This document shows positions 1 to 8,138 of a stretch of 64,000 bases of DNA, piece by piece (the stretch's first letter is position 1; each line of letters starts with the position of its first letter). The translations under genes and the position numbers were made by a program. Under the pieces are notes generated by a model that saw only the letters and a program-made list of their open reading frames with translations, did no database searches and was not told the origin of the DNA. Origin of the DNA: Thiocapsa sp. (GTDB lineage: Bacteria; Pseudomonadota; Gammaproteobacteria; Chromatiales; Chromatiaceae); the NCBI RefSeq assembly GCF_018399035.1, contig NZ_CP073760.1, positions 558,001 to 622,000 on the forward strand, in the 5' to 3' direction.

Positions 1-795
1 CGACAGCGAGCCGCTCGAGCAGACCGCACTCGATCTGGAGGGTGAATCGAACATCCGCGGGGATGGCTCGGCCGCGGCCGCCGTGGTGAGCCAAATCCGA
101 GCGGGCCTGGCGACGCGACCGAAGACATCGCGATCGGGCGCCATTCGCTTGACCCGCCCGCTTGCCTGAATGGCGCCCGTACGGAGTTTCGGACCGGCCA
201 GGTCGGCCTGCACGCGGCAGCTTCGTCCCACCAGCTGTTCCGCTCGGCGCAGGTTTTCAACCATCGCGAACCAGGCATCCGGACCGTCGTGGGCGCAGTT
301 GACGCGCATCACATCCATCCCGGCGATGAGGAGATCCTGGACCAGTTGTGCGTCCGAGGCGGCCTCGCTCGGCATGGTGACCATGATGCGAACGAATCGA
401 TCGCGGGGTTCGGGACCCAGAAGCGCACGGGTGTGATCCCTCAGCAACAAAGGCCCGGAGCGGAAATCCACGGGCGGCTCCGGGGCTGGACCGAAATCCT
501 TGCCGCTGAGCTGCTCCAGGATGGCTATCACCGAATTGAGGCTGGCCAGGGCATGGGGCTCCAGTATGCCGAGCGAGGAGAGTCCCAGGGCACCGAGGTC
601 TTGTTGAAGACTGCGGATGTCGTGTTGACGGATGCTGAGATAGTGAAGGAAGTTGCGCGCGCTGTCGCGATGGCCGGGCTCGACCTTCTCGATCTCGGCG
701 TCGTAGGCTCGCTCGAACTCGACGGCACCCTTGCGCAGGGTGGCGAGTTGTGCGATCGGCCTTTCCAGTTGGCGAGAAGTCGGCGTCGTGGTCAT
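1..795 (-). CDS. Pyruvate kinase family protein, N-terminal part (runs off window start)
   Basis: The reading frame stays open from an ATG at 795 to the window edge (265 codons). After an N-terminal extension of about 130 residues, containing SARNFLHYLSIRQHD, comes the start of a pyruvate-kinase A domain: RIMVTMPSEA, then LIAGMDVMRVNCAHD and QADLAGPKLRTG, which correspond to the substrate- and metal-binding strands of the TIM barrel. Pyruvate kinase converts phosphoenolpyruvate and ADP to pyruvate and ATP in the cytosol. The long N-terminal extension suggests the ~600-residue subgroup rather than classical PykA/PykF, so no symbol is given. The rest, including the catalytic Lys and the C-terminal domain, lies outside the window, so intactness cannot be judged. 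Confidence 0.8.
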   Translation of the reverse strand, partial: MTTTPTSRQLERPIAQLATLRKGAVEFERAYDAEIEKVEPGHRDSARNFLHYLSIRQHDIRSLQQDLGALGLSSLGILEPHALASLNSVIAILEQLSGKDFGPAPEPPVDFRSGPLLLRDHTRALLGPEPRDRFVRIMVTMPSEAASDAQLVQDLLIAGMDVMRVNCAHDGPDAWFAMVENLRRAEQLVGRSCRVQADLAGPKLRTGAIQASGRVKRMAPDRDVFGRVARPARIWLTTAAAAEPSPRMFDSPSRSSAVCSSGSLS

Positions 796-924
796 GGCGA
801 GGGTGCCTGCGAGGTTGAAATCTGCCGGACGGTGCCGGTATACATCGAAACCATACGACGATTGTGTTGCGGTTGTGTGATCCCGGTGCGCGTTGTGGCG
901 CACGGGCTGCCGCGACCACGGGGT

Positions 925-1525
925 TCAGGGTTGATTCGGATTCTGATTCCGATGCGTTGTTTGCACCTGCTGGGTTTTTTCGATCCGGATCGAGGTTTCG
1001 GAGCCTGTTCCGCGGGTAGCGGGACCCTGCGGTTCCGTAGGCTCCAGTGTCTTGGAGTAAATGGCCACCAGGAAGCCGAGGAGTGTCGAAAGGCCGACCG
1101 GCAAAGATCTCGGGCCCGGCTCCGACGAAGAGCTGGCTTCCGGCCGCAGCACCGATCCCGGTAATCAACATCAAGCCCGACCACATCAAGAGGATTCTTC
1201 CGAAAGACATCCCTTGCTGACGCATGCCCACGGAGCTCGACAGCGCTTCCGGAAGGAGTCGATCGCGGCCTTGGGGATGACCCATAAGGAGGCATCGGTG
1301 GCCGCAAACGCTGCTTCGCTGGTCGGGGCGCCGGTGATGCAGGATAGCCATCCGAATGCCTCGTTCCTTGTGGATCTTCTCGATCGGTTTGCCTTGGTCC
1401 GCGGGCGCGTAGAGCTCCACATCGCCGGAGGCGACGATATAGATTGCATCCGCGGGATCGCCGGCGAGGTAGATCTCGGTGCCCTTGGCGAGATCCAGGT
1501 TTCGGACCGACGGGGCGAGCGCCAT
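925..1525 (-). pseudogene. Cyclic-nucleotide-binding-domain membrane protein, frameshifted remnant
   Basis: From an ATG at 1525 a cNMP-binding-like domain begins (MALAPSVRNLDLAKGTEIYL, then AIYIVASGDVELYAP). Continuity requires switching between two minus-strand frames about three times: near 1360 into a frame reading FAATDASLWVIPKAAIDSF, near 1240 back to a membrane segment (ILLMWSGLMLITGIGAAAG), and near 1115 to a second one (VGLSTLLGFLVAIYS). The last frame stops at 925. Each piece looks like protein, but no single frame covers them all, so it is called a decayed gene. Sequencing error cannot be excluded. It lies just upstream of and co-directional with the pyruvate kinase gene. Confidence 0.5.
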
Positions 1526-1646
1526 CGAGCATGGGTCTGAATCTCGGATAGGCGCTGATCGACGCCGGCAGGTTCCGTCCAGCCGAGCGATGCGTGCGGG
1601 TCGCGGCCGTTCGTGAGGCCCCAACCGCGGCCACCGGCCCCGGGCG

Positions 1647-2309
1647 TCAGTTGGCAGGGACGAGGTACTCGGGAGCGCCATTGCCTTTCAGGAGGCGAGC
1701 AAGGCGTTTCTTCAGCTTCGGCACCGTGATCAGCATGTCGAGGCTGTGTTTCCGCGAGTCCTTGACCAGCGTGGATGGATCGAAATAGGCCTTCGCGTTC
1801 TCCACGGAGAGGACGAAGGGTGGCTGGCCTTCACGCGCGAGCAGATAGCTCATGATCAGCGAACCAGTGCGGTGGTTGCCTTCGATAAAGAGTTGTGGCC
1901 GACTCAGGATGTAGACGTAGACACCTGCGGCGCGGAACCAGACGTTTTCGCCCCGGTGATGCGCAAGCCATTCCATCAAGCCGCCGATGCCGGCGCCTTC
2001 CTGCTCGTAGAAGTGCTGCTCGGTCGAGGCGATGTGAATCGAAAACTCCTTGCGCCTTTCGACATCCTGTCCGCACAGCACGCTGGTGTTGAGCTCCAGA
2101 AGCCATTGCGAATGTCCGACCTCGAAGGGGTCAAACCTGCTCGCCAGGGCCTCGTCGACCATTCGGTAGCTCGCCATCATATTCCGGCGGACCATCTCGG
2201 TCATCGGATCTCTGGGTGTGCTCAGGGTTCGGTTGATCCGGTCGAAATCGATCTGAACGGCGCGCAGAGACGTGTCGATCGCGTTGAGGTTCAGACGCAT
2301 GGGTTCCAT
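1647..2309 (-). CDS. Fic-like domain protein with atypical active-site motif
   Basis: Protein of about 220 residues starting at MEPMRLNLNAID (ATG 2309; a second ATG at 2300 is possible). The C-terminal half contains RPQLFIEGNHRTGSLI, which aligns with the Fic signature HxFx(D/E)GN(G)RxxR but lacks the initial His. Fic proteins usually transfer AMP or another phosphate-containing group to hydroxyl side chains, and that His is the general base, so classical AMPylation is doubtful. The surrounding helical pattern fits the Fic fold. The gene is the last of a minus-strand run behind the phosphate transport operon, with a 146-bp gap. No antitoxin helix (SxxxE(G/N)) was recognised. The Fic assignment is moderate; an inactive or repurposed Fic protein is most likely. 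Confidence 0.6.
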   Translation of the reverse strand: MEPMRLNLNAIDTSLRAVQIDFDRINRTLSTPRDPMTEMVRRNMMASYRMVDEALASRFDPFEVGHSQWLLELNTSVLCGQDVERRKEFSIHIASTEQHFYEQEGAGIGGLMEWLAHHRGENVWFRAAGVYVYILSRPQLFIEGNHRTGSLIMSYLLAREGQPPFVLSVENAKAYFDPSTLVKDSRKHSLDMLITVPKLKKRLARLLKGNGAPEYLVPAN

Positions 2310-2455
2310 GACGCGATCTCCGAAGCAAGAACGGCCGACCGCGCCGGCGCCGATGTCGGTGGTTGCGGGAGACGGCTGGTCCGTGACGCGTGCCCGCGCC
2401 TCGGTCTTCGAAGGATCCATCCCTGGATCGACCAACTCGACCGTTGTGATTCCGA

Positions 2456-3523
2456 CTATCGGATGGTTTCGATGGCGCGTGACGCTGCGGAGACGATGTT
2501 GGCCGGAAGCGGGATGTAACCCAGCTCCTCGGCGATCGGCTGTCCGGCGTCCAGGGCCCAAGTCACCACCGCCTTCAGCGCCGCCATCTTCTCGGGCTCG
2601 GGATAGGTTCCATAGAGCAAGAGCCAAGTCAGACTGACGATGGGGTAGGCATCCGGCGCCTCCGGATCGGGAACGAAGAGCCGCAGGTTCTCGGGCATAC
2701 GGTCCTCGGCCGCCGCCTCGAGGGTGCGTCGCCCGCTCTCGGCGTCCGGTCTGACGAAGTTGCCGGCCTTGTTCTCCAGGGATGCGATCGGCAGCCCAAG
2801 ACGGCTCGCGAAATAGTATTCGATGTAGCCGATCGAGCCGTGGCTGATCTTGATCTTGTGCGCGACCCCTTCGTTGCCGTTGCCGGTCATCGCCCCGCCG
2901 GGCCAGTTCATGAGGATTCCGGTGCCCGGACCCTCGTTCAGCCAGGTCGGGCTGATGGTGCTCAGATGGTTGGTGAAGGCGAAGGTGGTCCCGGAGCCGT
3001 CGCGACGCACGACCGTCTGGATCAGCTTCGAGGGAAGGTCGAGGTGTGGATTGGCGGCGACGATACGGGGATCGTTCCATTGCCAAACCTTGCCCAGAAA
3101 GATATCGACATAGACATCGCGCGGCAGGCGCAGCTCACCGTCCACCCCGGGAAGGTTGTAGGCCAGCGCGATCATGCCGGCGGTGGCCGGGATCAGCTTG
3201 ACGCCGCGCTGGACTTGGGCGATCTGCTCGTCCGACATGGCCGAGTCGCTGGCGCCGAAGTCGACCGTCTCGGCGATAAAACGTCTGACGCCCTCGCCGC
3301 TGCCTCCGCCTTCGTAGACAAAGTGCGCCTCGGATTGCTCCGTGTTGTAACGGCGAATCCACTCCTGGTAGAGCGGTTCGGGGAAGGTTGCACCCGCCCC
3401 CGTGATCCGCAGACCGGCCGGGGACTCCGTCGTCGTATCGGTCGACTCTCCGCCGCATGCCGTCAATAGGATGGAGACAAAGACCGCCGAAGCGGCGCGC
3501 TTAACCCCGGGAAGACTCGTCAT
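2456..3523 (-). CDS. PstS-like phosphate-binding lipoprotein (second copy)
   Basis: The protein has 355 residues with a type II signal peptide and lipobox (LLTACGG, Cys at about residue 23), so it should be a lipid-anchored periplasmic protein. The body is a phosphate-ABC-transporter solute-binding protein: ITGAGATFPEPLYQEW near the N-terminus, GGGSGEGVRRFI and DFGASDSAMS as phosphate-loop regions, and RRDGSGTTF in the middle. It is clearly homologous to the PstS encoded at 6547-7602 but diverged. It follows pstB by 73 bp on the same strand and is probably a distal gene of the pst operon. Two binding proteins in one operon could give two affinities or a regulatory paralogue (inference). Confidence 0.9.
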   Translation of the reverse strand: MTSLPGVKRAASAVFVSILLTACGGESTDTTTESPAGLRITGAGATFPEPLYQEWIRRYNTEQSEAHFVYEGGGSGEGVRRFIAETVDFGASDSAMSDEQIAQVQRGVKLIPATAGMIALAYNLPGVDGELRLPRDVYVDIFLGKVWQWNDPRIVAANPHLDLPSKLIQTVVRRDGSGTTFAFTNHLSTISPTWLNEGPGTGILMNWPGGAMTGNGNEGVAHKIKISHGSIGYIEYYFASRLGLPIASLENKAGNFVRPDAESGRRTLEAAAEDRMPENLRLFVPDPEAPDAYPIVSLTWLLLYGTYPEPEKMAALKAVVTWALDAGQPIAEELGYIPLPANIVSAASRAIETIR

Positions 3524-3596
3524 GGCCCGTCCTCGTGAACTGAAATGGATGGGCGCGCGCCAAGCCACAGGACGGCGGGCGCGCGCTGCGACAGGA

Positions 3597-4436
3597 TCAG
3601 CTGAATTCGCCGGAGACGTATTGCTTGGTGAGCTCCTGCTGCGGGTCTTCGAAGATCTGGCGGGTCGCGCCCATCTCGACCAGATAGCCGGTGCGTCCGC
3701 CCTGCGAGATGTCCACACCGAAGAAGGCCGTGGTATCGGCCACGCGGGTCGCCTGCTGCATGTTGTGCGTGACCAGGGCCACCGTGTAGCGCTCCTTGAG
3801 CTCGAGCATGAGCTGCTCGACCTGACGGGTCGCGATGGGGTCCAGCGCCGAGCAGGGCTCGTCCATCAGCAAGACATCGGGCTCGGTCGCGATCGCCCTG
3901 GCGATGCACAGTCGCTGCTGTTGGCCGCCGGACAGCGACAGGCCGCTCTTGTTCAGCTTGTCCTTGACCTCCTTCCAGAGTGCGGCGCGCTCGAGCGCCT
4001 TCTGAACCCGCTCCGCGAGGTCGCCCTTGTAGCGGTTCAGCCGCAGACCGAAGGCGACATTGTCGAAGATGCTCATCGAGAAGGGGTTCGGCTGCTGAAA
4101 GACCATGCCGATGTAACGCCGAACCACGACCGGGTCGACATTCTTACCGTAGACGTCCTGACCGTGGTACTTGACATGGCCCTCGAACCGGAAGATCGGG
4201 ATGAGATCGTTCATACGGTTGAGGCTGCGCAGCACTGTACTCTTGCCGCAGCCGGACGGGCCGATGAAGCCCGTGATCTTGCCCTTTTCGACCGGGACGT
4301 TGCTGTTGCGGACGGCGAGAAAATCGCCGTAAAAGACCTTTTGGAGCTGGCAGTCGATCACCGTCGGCCCGACCGGGGTGAAGGCCGCCGCCCTGGGTAA
4401 GATGGTTTGCGCCATTGCTTCAGCTGTTGCGCTCAT
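3597..4436 (-). CDS. pstB: Phosphate ABC transporter ATP-binding protein PstB
   Basis: A 279-residue ABC ATPase that powers high-affinity phosphate import through PstC/PstA. Walker A is GPSGCGKST (about 59-67), the signature LSGGQQQR (about 168-175) and Walker B VLLMDEP (about 188-194). The segments [15 protein letters not shown] and [14 protein letters not shown] are characteristic of PstB among ABC ATPases. The length matches the family apart from a short N-terminal tail. It is 20 bp downstream of pstA, in the order pstS-pstC-pstA-pstB. No phoU is present in the window. Confidence 0.97.
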   Translation of the reverse strand: MSATAEAMAQTILPRAAAFTPVGPTVIDCQLQKVFYGDFLAVRNSNVPVEKGKITGFIGPSGCGKSTVLRSLNRMNDLIPIFRFEGHVKYHGQDVYGKNVDPVVVRRYIGMVFQQPNPFSMSIFDNVAFGLRLNRYKGDLAERVQKALERAALWKEVKDKLNKSGLSLSGGQQQRLCIARAIATEPDVLLMDEPCSALDPIATRQVEQLMLELKERYTVALVTHNMQQATRVADTTAFFGVDISQGGRTGYLVEMGATRQIFEDPQQELTKQYVSGEFS

Positions 4437-4456
4437 GACTGATACCTCGGGATGGG

Positions 4457-5347
4457 TTACACCTTGGACTGCCCGATGAGGCGCGCCAGGATATTGAAGA
4501 CAAGGACCATGAGAACCAACACCAACGACGCGGCCCAAGCGAGCTCGATCTGGTTATCGAAGGGCATGGCCGAGAAGTTGTAGATGAGGATCGACAGCGA
4601 CGCGGTCGGCTCCATCAGCTCGGACATAAAGTAGTTGCTGAAGAGGGCGGTGAAGAGCAGCGGCGCGGATTCGCCGGCCGCACCGGCCACCGCCAGCATG
4701 ACGCCGGTCAGGATGCCGGGAAGCCCGGTCGGCAGCACGACCTTCCAGATCACCTGGCTGCGGGTACACCCCATGCCGTAGGCGGCGTCCGTCATCTTTT
4801 GTGGCACCTGCTTCATGGACTCCTCGGCGGCCAGCACCACGGTCGGCAGCATGAGGACCGCGAGGGCGACACCGCCCGCCACTGCCGAATAACCGAAGTT
4901 GATGACCAGGACCGCGTAGGTGAAGACACCCGCCAGGATCGAGGGAAAACCGGTCAGGGTCTTGGCGACGAAGCGCGAGGTCCCGGCCACGACACTGTGG
5001 GGGTCCAGGATGGCGAGGTAGATGGCCGCGAGCAGACCGATCGGGACGCTGATGGCGGCCGCGATGGCGACCATCACCAGTGTACCGATGATGGCGTTGC
5101 CGAAGCCGCCGCCCATTTCGAACCCGGCGGGCGGCAGGGCGGTGAGGGCCTCGATGTCCAGCCGGGAACCGCCCTCGGCGACCAACATGATGATGACCGA
5201 GAAGAGCGGGATGCTGCCGAGGATCGCGATGCCCCAGGTCAGGCCCGTCAGGAGTCCACTCGTCAGCGCACGCAGCTCGAACGGCCGACGCTCCAGGCTC
5301 AGGCGTTGCATGTCTTGTGGCCGCGATGTCAGGTCGATGTCGCTCAT
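4457..5347 (-). CDS. pstA: Phosphate ABC transporter permease PstA
   Basis: A 296-residue inner-membrane permease with several hydrophobic helices and the ABC permease EAA-type loop ([19 protein letters not shown]), which docks on PstB. The start ATG at 5347 overlaps the pstC stop codon (ATGA), indicating translational coupling. The N-terminus has a cytoplasmic segment of about 30 residues before the first helix, normal for PstA. With PstC it forms the phosphate channel. Confidence 0.95.
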   Translation of the reverse strand: MSDIDLTSRPQDMQRLSLERRPFELRALTSGLLTGLTWGIAILGSIPLFSVIIMLVAEGGSRLDIEALTALPPAGFEMGGGFGNAIIGTLVMVAIAAAISVPIGLLAAIYLAILDPHSVVAGTSRFVAKTLTGFPSILAGVFTYAVLVINFGYSAVAGGVALAVLMLPTVVLAAEESMKQVPQKMTDAAYGMGCTRSQVIWKVVLPTGLPGILTGVMLAVAGAAGESAPLLFTALFSNYFMSELMEPTASLSILIYNFSAMPFDNQIELAWAASLVLVLMVLVFNILARLIGQSKV

Positions 5348-6321
5348 GCCTTGCCCTCGAACTTGCGGACCGTGTATTGCTGAATGCCCAGCCCGATGAT
5401 GTTGACGATGAGTGTGATCAAGAGGAGCACCACGGCGGCATACATGAGTGCCTGCACCTCGATCCGGCCGGCTTCCGGGAAGCTCGAGGCCAAGAGCGAG
5501 GCCAGCGTGTTGGCCGGCGCGAACAGCGACAGATTGATCTGATTGCTGTTGCCGATCAGCATCGCCAGGGCCATGGTCTCGCCCAGTGCCCGTCCGAATC
5601 CCAGAACCAAGGCCGCGAGGATGCCGGAGGAGGCAGTCGGCAGCATCACCTTGAGAATGGCCTCCCAGCGTGTCGTACCCATCCCGTAAGCGGCCTCCTT
5701 GACCTTGTAGGGGATACGCCGGAAGGCATCGACCGTGATGGCCGCGACCGTCGGCAGGATCATGATGGCGAGCACCAAGGCCGCCGGGGCCATGCCCGGA
5801 CCGCTCAGCTCGGTGCCGAAGATCGGGATGAAGCCGAGGTCGCGATGCAGCCATTCGGCCACCGGGCGCAGCATCGGGATGACCACATAGATGCCCCAGA
5901 GGCCGTAGACCACCGAGGGGATTGCCGCCAGCAGCTCGACGATGGTCCGGAAGACCGCAGCGAGACGGGCGTGGATGAAGTCCTGGGTGAGAAAGATGGC
6001 GATGCCCACACCGAAGGTGCCGCCGAGAATCAAGGCCAGGAAGGAGCTGTAGAGGGTTCCCCAAATCTCCGGCAGGACGCCGAACTCCTGTGTGCCGACA
6101 TTCCAGGTCGTGCCCGAGACGAAGCTCAGACCGTGCTGCGCCATGGCCGGCAAGGCCAGCCCGCCGATCTCCCACAGGATATAGAGGATCAGGACAACGA
6201 TCAGGGAGGCGCAGGAGAGCGCGATGATGCGAAAAATGGAATCGGCAAGATAGTCGCCTCCGGAGGGTGGTCCGGAGATACTGCTTGCCGAGTCGGCATG
6301 CTGGAATGGATTCACGGCCAT
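5344..6321 (-). CDS. pstC: Phosphate ABC transporter permease PstC
   Basis: A 325-residue permease with six predicted membrane segments, the EAA loop AAYGMGTTRWEAILKVMLP and the PstC-typical GFGRALGETMALAMLIGN near residues 235-255. It pairs with PstA to form the phosphate translocation pore. Its stop overlaps the pstA start. It is separated from pstS by 225 bp containing a strong hairpin (6412-6447), which probably lowers permease expression relative to the binding protein. Confidence 0.95.
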   Translation of the reverse strand: MAVNPFQHADSASSISGPPSGGDYLADSIFRIIALSCASLIVVLILYILWEIGGLALPAMAQHGLSFVSGTTWNVGTQEFGVLPEIWGTLYSSFLALILGGTFGVGIAIFLTQDFIHARLAAVFRTIVELLAAIPSVVYGLWGIYVVIPMLRPVAEWLHRDLGFIPIFGTELSGPGMAPAALVLAIMILPTVAAITVDAFRRIPYKVKEAAYGMGTTRWEAILKVMLPTASSGILAALVLGFGRALGETMALAMLIGNSNQINLSLFAPANTLASLLASSFPEAGRIEVQALMYAAVVLLLITLIVNIIGLGIQQYTVRKFEGKA

Positions 6322-6411
6322 GGGTTTGAATCTGCCTGGATGTGCGTCGATCGGAACGATGAACCCGGCGCCTCCTCAGCTTTGCGGGGCGGATCCGATG
6401 CGGTGGCTCCA

Positions 6412-6447
6412 TCCGTCCGGGTCGCCTGTGACGGCGATCCGGACGGA
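6412..6447 (-). terminator. Strong hairpin between pstS and pstC (attenuator-like)
   Basis: TCCGTCCGG (6412-6420) pairs with CCGGACGGA (6439-6447). Inside it TCGCC (6422-6426) pairs with GGCGA (6433-6437), leaving a six-base loop; only one position (6421/6438) is not Watson-Crick. No T-run follows on the minus strand, so this is more likely a partial terminator or mRNA-stabilising stem than a full stop. Differential expression of pstS over pstCAB by such a structure is common in other operons; here it is inference. Confidence 0.55.
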
Positions 6448-6546
6448 GGATCCGCACGGGCGCTTATGCCGGCTCACCCCATGTCGACCGGCGCGCCCCA
6501 TCCCCCCGAAATGCTCCGAAGCCCCCGATCCTGCCGTGCTGACTCA

Positions 6547-7602
6547 TTACTGGATCAGCGCAGAGACCTCGCGGACCTTCACGACTACATTCGCGGGCAG
6601 CGGGATGTAGCCCATGGAATCGGCGCTCTTCTGACCCTCCGTCAGGAGATACTCGACCAGGTCACGCGCTACCTTGGCCTTCTCGGCATCCTGCGTCTCC
6701 GGGAAGAGCAGCCAGGTGTAACTGACGATCGGGTAGGCGTCGTCGCCCGCCGGGTCCATGATCCAGGCGCGCAGATCAGGGACGTTCGAGCCCGGCAGGT
6801 TGCCTGCGGGGAACTCGGCGGTCGCCAGGGCGGCCGCGCCGGTCTCGGCGCCGGCGGCCACGAAGGTGCCGGCCTGGTTCTCGAGCACCGCCGACGGGGC
6901 CTTGGTCAGCTTCGCGAAACCGTACTCGATATAGCCGATCGAGCCCGGGGTCTGCTTGACGGTCGCGGTGACGCCGTCGTTCTTGGGCGCCTTCACGAAC
7001 TTGGTGCTTTTCGGCCATTGCGCCGATTTTTCCTGACCGATGTTCGCCTTGAAGGACTCGTTGATCTCGGACAGATGGCCGGTGAACACGTAGGTCGTGC
7101 CGGAGGAGTCGGACCGGACCACGACCGTGATGTCCTGGTCCGGCAGCTCGACGCCCGGATTGGCGGCGGCGATCCTCGGATCGTTCCACTTGGTGATCTC
7201 GCCCGAGAAGATCGCGGGATAGACGTCGCGGGGCAGCCTGAGCTCATCCACACCCTTGAGGTTGTAGGTCAGCACGATCTCGCCCGCGGTCACGGGGAGC
7301 AGCACGACGCCGCTCTTCACCTGCGCGATCTCCTCGTCGCTCATGGCGGCGTCGCTGCCGGCGAAGTCGACGACCTGGTTGACGAAGTCCTGAATGCCGG
7401 CACCGCTGCCCTTGGACTGGTAGTCGACCCGCACGCCCTTGTTCGCGGCGCTGAAGTCCTTGAACCATTTGGCGTAGATGGGCGCGGGGAAGCTCGCGCC
7501 CGAGCCGATGAGCTTCACGTCGGCAAAGGCGGCAGGCGAGAAGGCGGCGGCCGAGAGGGCGCCTGCGATAGCGACTGTTTTCAAGAGCGATGCGATTCGC
7601 AT
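6547..7602 (-). CDS. pstS: Phosphate-binding periplasmic protein PstS
   Basis: A 351-residue periplasmic phosphate-binding protein. It starts with a Sec signal peptide (MRIASLLKTVAIAGALSAAA, cleavage likely after AFA near residue 27). The phosphate-binding loops are visible: LIGSGASFPAPIY, KGSGAGIQDFV, DFAGSDAAMS and RSDSSGTTYVF. It is first in the pst operon, downstream of a Pho-box-like array at 7684-7709, so expression under phosphate starvation through PhoB is expected. A second lipoprotein PstS is encoded at the end of the operon. Confidence 0.96.
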   Translation of the reverse strand: MRIASLLKTVAIAGALSAAAFSPAAFADVKLIGSGASFPAPIYAKWFKDFSAANKGVRVDYQSKGSGAGIQDFVNQVVDFAGSDAAMSDEEIAQVKSGVVLLPVTAGEIVLTYNLKGVDELRLPRDVYPAIFSGEITKWNDPRIAAANPGVELPDQDITVVVRSDSSGTTYVFTGHLSEINESFKANIGQEKSAQWPKSTKFVKAPKNDGVTATVKQTPGSIGYIEYGFAKLTKAPSAVLENQAGTFVAAGAETGAAALATAEFPAGNLPGSNVPDLRAWIMDPAGDDAYPIVSYTWLLFPETQDAEKAKVARDLVEYLLTEGQKSADSMGYIPLPANVVVKVREVSALIQ

Positions 7603-7683
7603 GAGTCAAGAGCCTCCGGGACGGATGTTGTCGGTGTGATGGATGGGCCGAGCGCGATTGTCGCGAAAGTGTTTGCCAAATCC

Positions 7684-7709
7684 GTGACACGGACGTGATG
7701 ATTGCGTGA
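7684..7709 (-). promoter_or_regulatory. Pho-box-like PhoB-binding repeats upstream of pstS
   Basis: On the minus strand the upstream region carries three TCAC cores with exact 11-bp spacing (plus-strand GTGA at 7684, 7695 and 7706). A Pho box consists of 7-bp direct repeats (CTGTCAT-like) spaced by 11 bp, so this arrangement fits one and a half to two PhoB half-site pairs. It lies about 80 bp upstream of the pstS start. It was recognised by eye from the helical spacing; binding is not shown. Confidence 0.6.
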
Positions 7710-8138
7710 CGGTTTTACCGCGATTCGGGTTTAGGGGCGGGTTCGATCAGACCGTTTCGTTTCGGGATCCCATTCGGATCCAGCTCGGCCGCACGACCTT
7801 CGCCCGATAGAGCAGCCCGGCAACCCCGATCAGCAGACTTGCCTTCTCTCCGCTTCTCGTCATCGTTGGCCCTGGACAGGTGGGCCGGTTGACCGGTCGG
7901 GATGCGGCCCTTGGATCGGGCCTACTCCGCTGGGCGTGGCGCAATCTGCAGAAAGACCCCTAGGAACGATTCAAAAACAACCGCAACATGTAGGATGGGT
8001 AGAGCGTCGGCGAAACCCATCCAGCCCGCGCCAAAGGCATCGGACCGGTACCCGGCAACGCGTCGGTTTGGAGGATGGGTTTCGCCGACGCTCTACCCAT
8101 CCTAGTGTCTGAATCGTCACTTACTTTGCTGTGACACT
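7710..8138. other. Intergenic region between divergent pstS and the large membrane protein
   Basis: Besides the Pho-box-like array just to its left, this stretch holds a pair of inverted 32-bp repeats (7991-8022 and 8073-8104). I see no convincing coding sequence; short open frames on either strand lack recognisable motifs. The segment 7741-7960 may contain decayed sequence but nothing identifiable. Confidence 0.5.
7991..8104. repeat. Inverted pair of the GGATGGGT dispersed palindromic repeat
   Basis: The left arm 7991-8022 (TAGGATGGGTAGAGCG...) and right arm 8073-8104 (...CGCTCTACCCATCCTA) are perfect 32-base reverse complements around a 50-base spacer. Each arm is itself a small imperfect palindrome (GGATGGGT...ACCCATCC). 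The same element occurs at 14106-14136 and 23583-23614. It resembles dispersed REP/MITE-like elements that lack coding capacity. Confidence 0.8.

Noticed and set aside
257..1681. A 474-codon minus-strand frame and a 291-codon plus-strand frame (289-1164) over the left end
   Set aside because: The plus frame is antisense to the pyruvate-kinase-like gene. The long minus frame joins a piece of the cNMP protein to Arg/Pro-rich shadow sequence in the wrong phase for the kinase gene.
5317..7698. A 793-codon plus-strand frame opposite pstC and pstS
   Set aside because: It is the exact shadow of well-supported Pst genes; composition (Gln/Gly/Arg/His-rich, no motifs) is typical of an antisense frame in GC-rich DNA.
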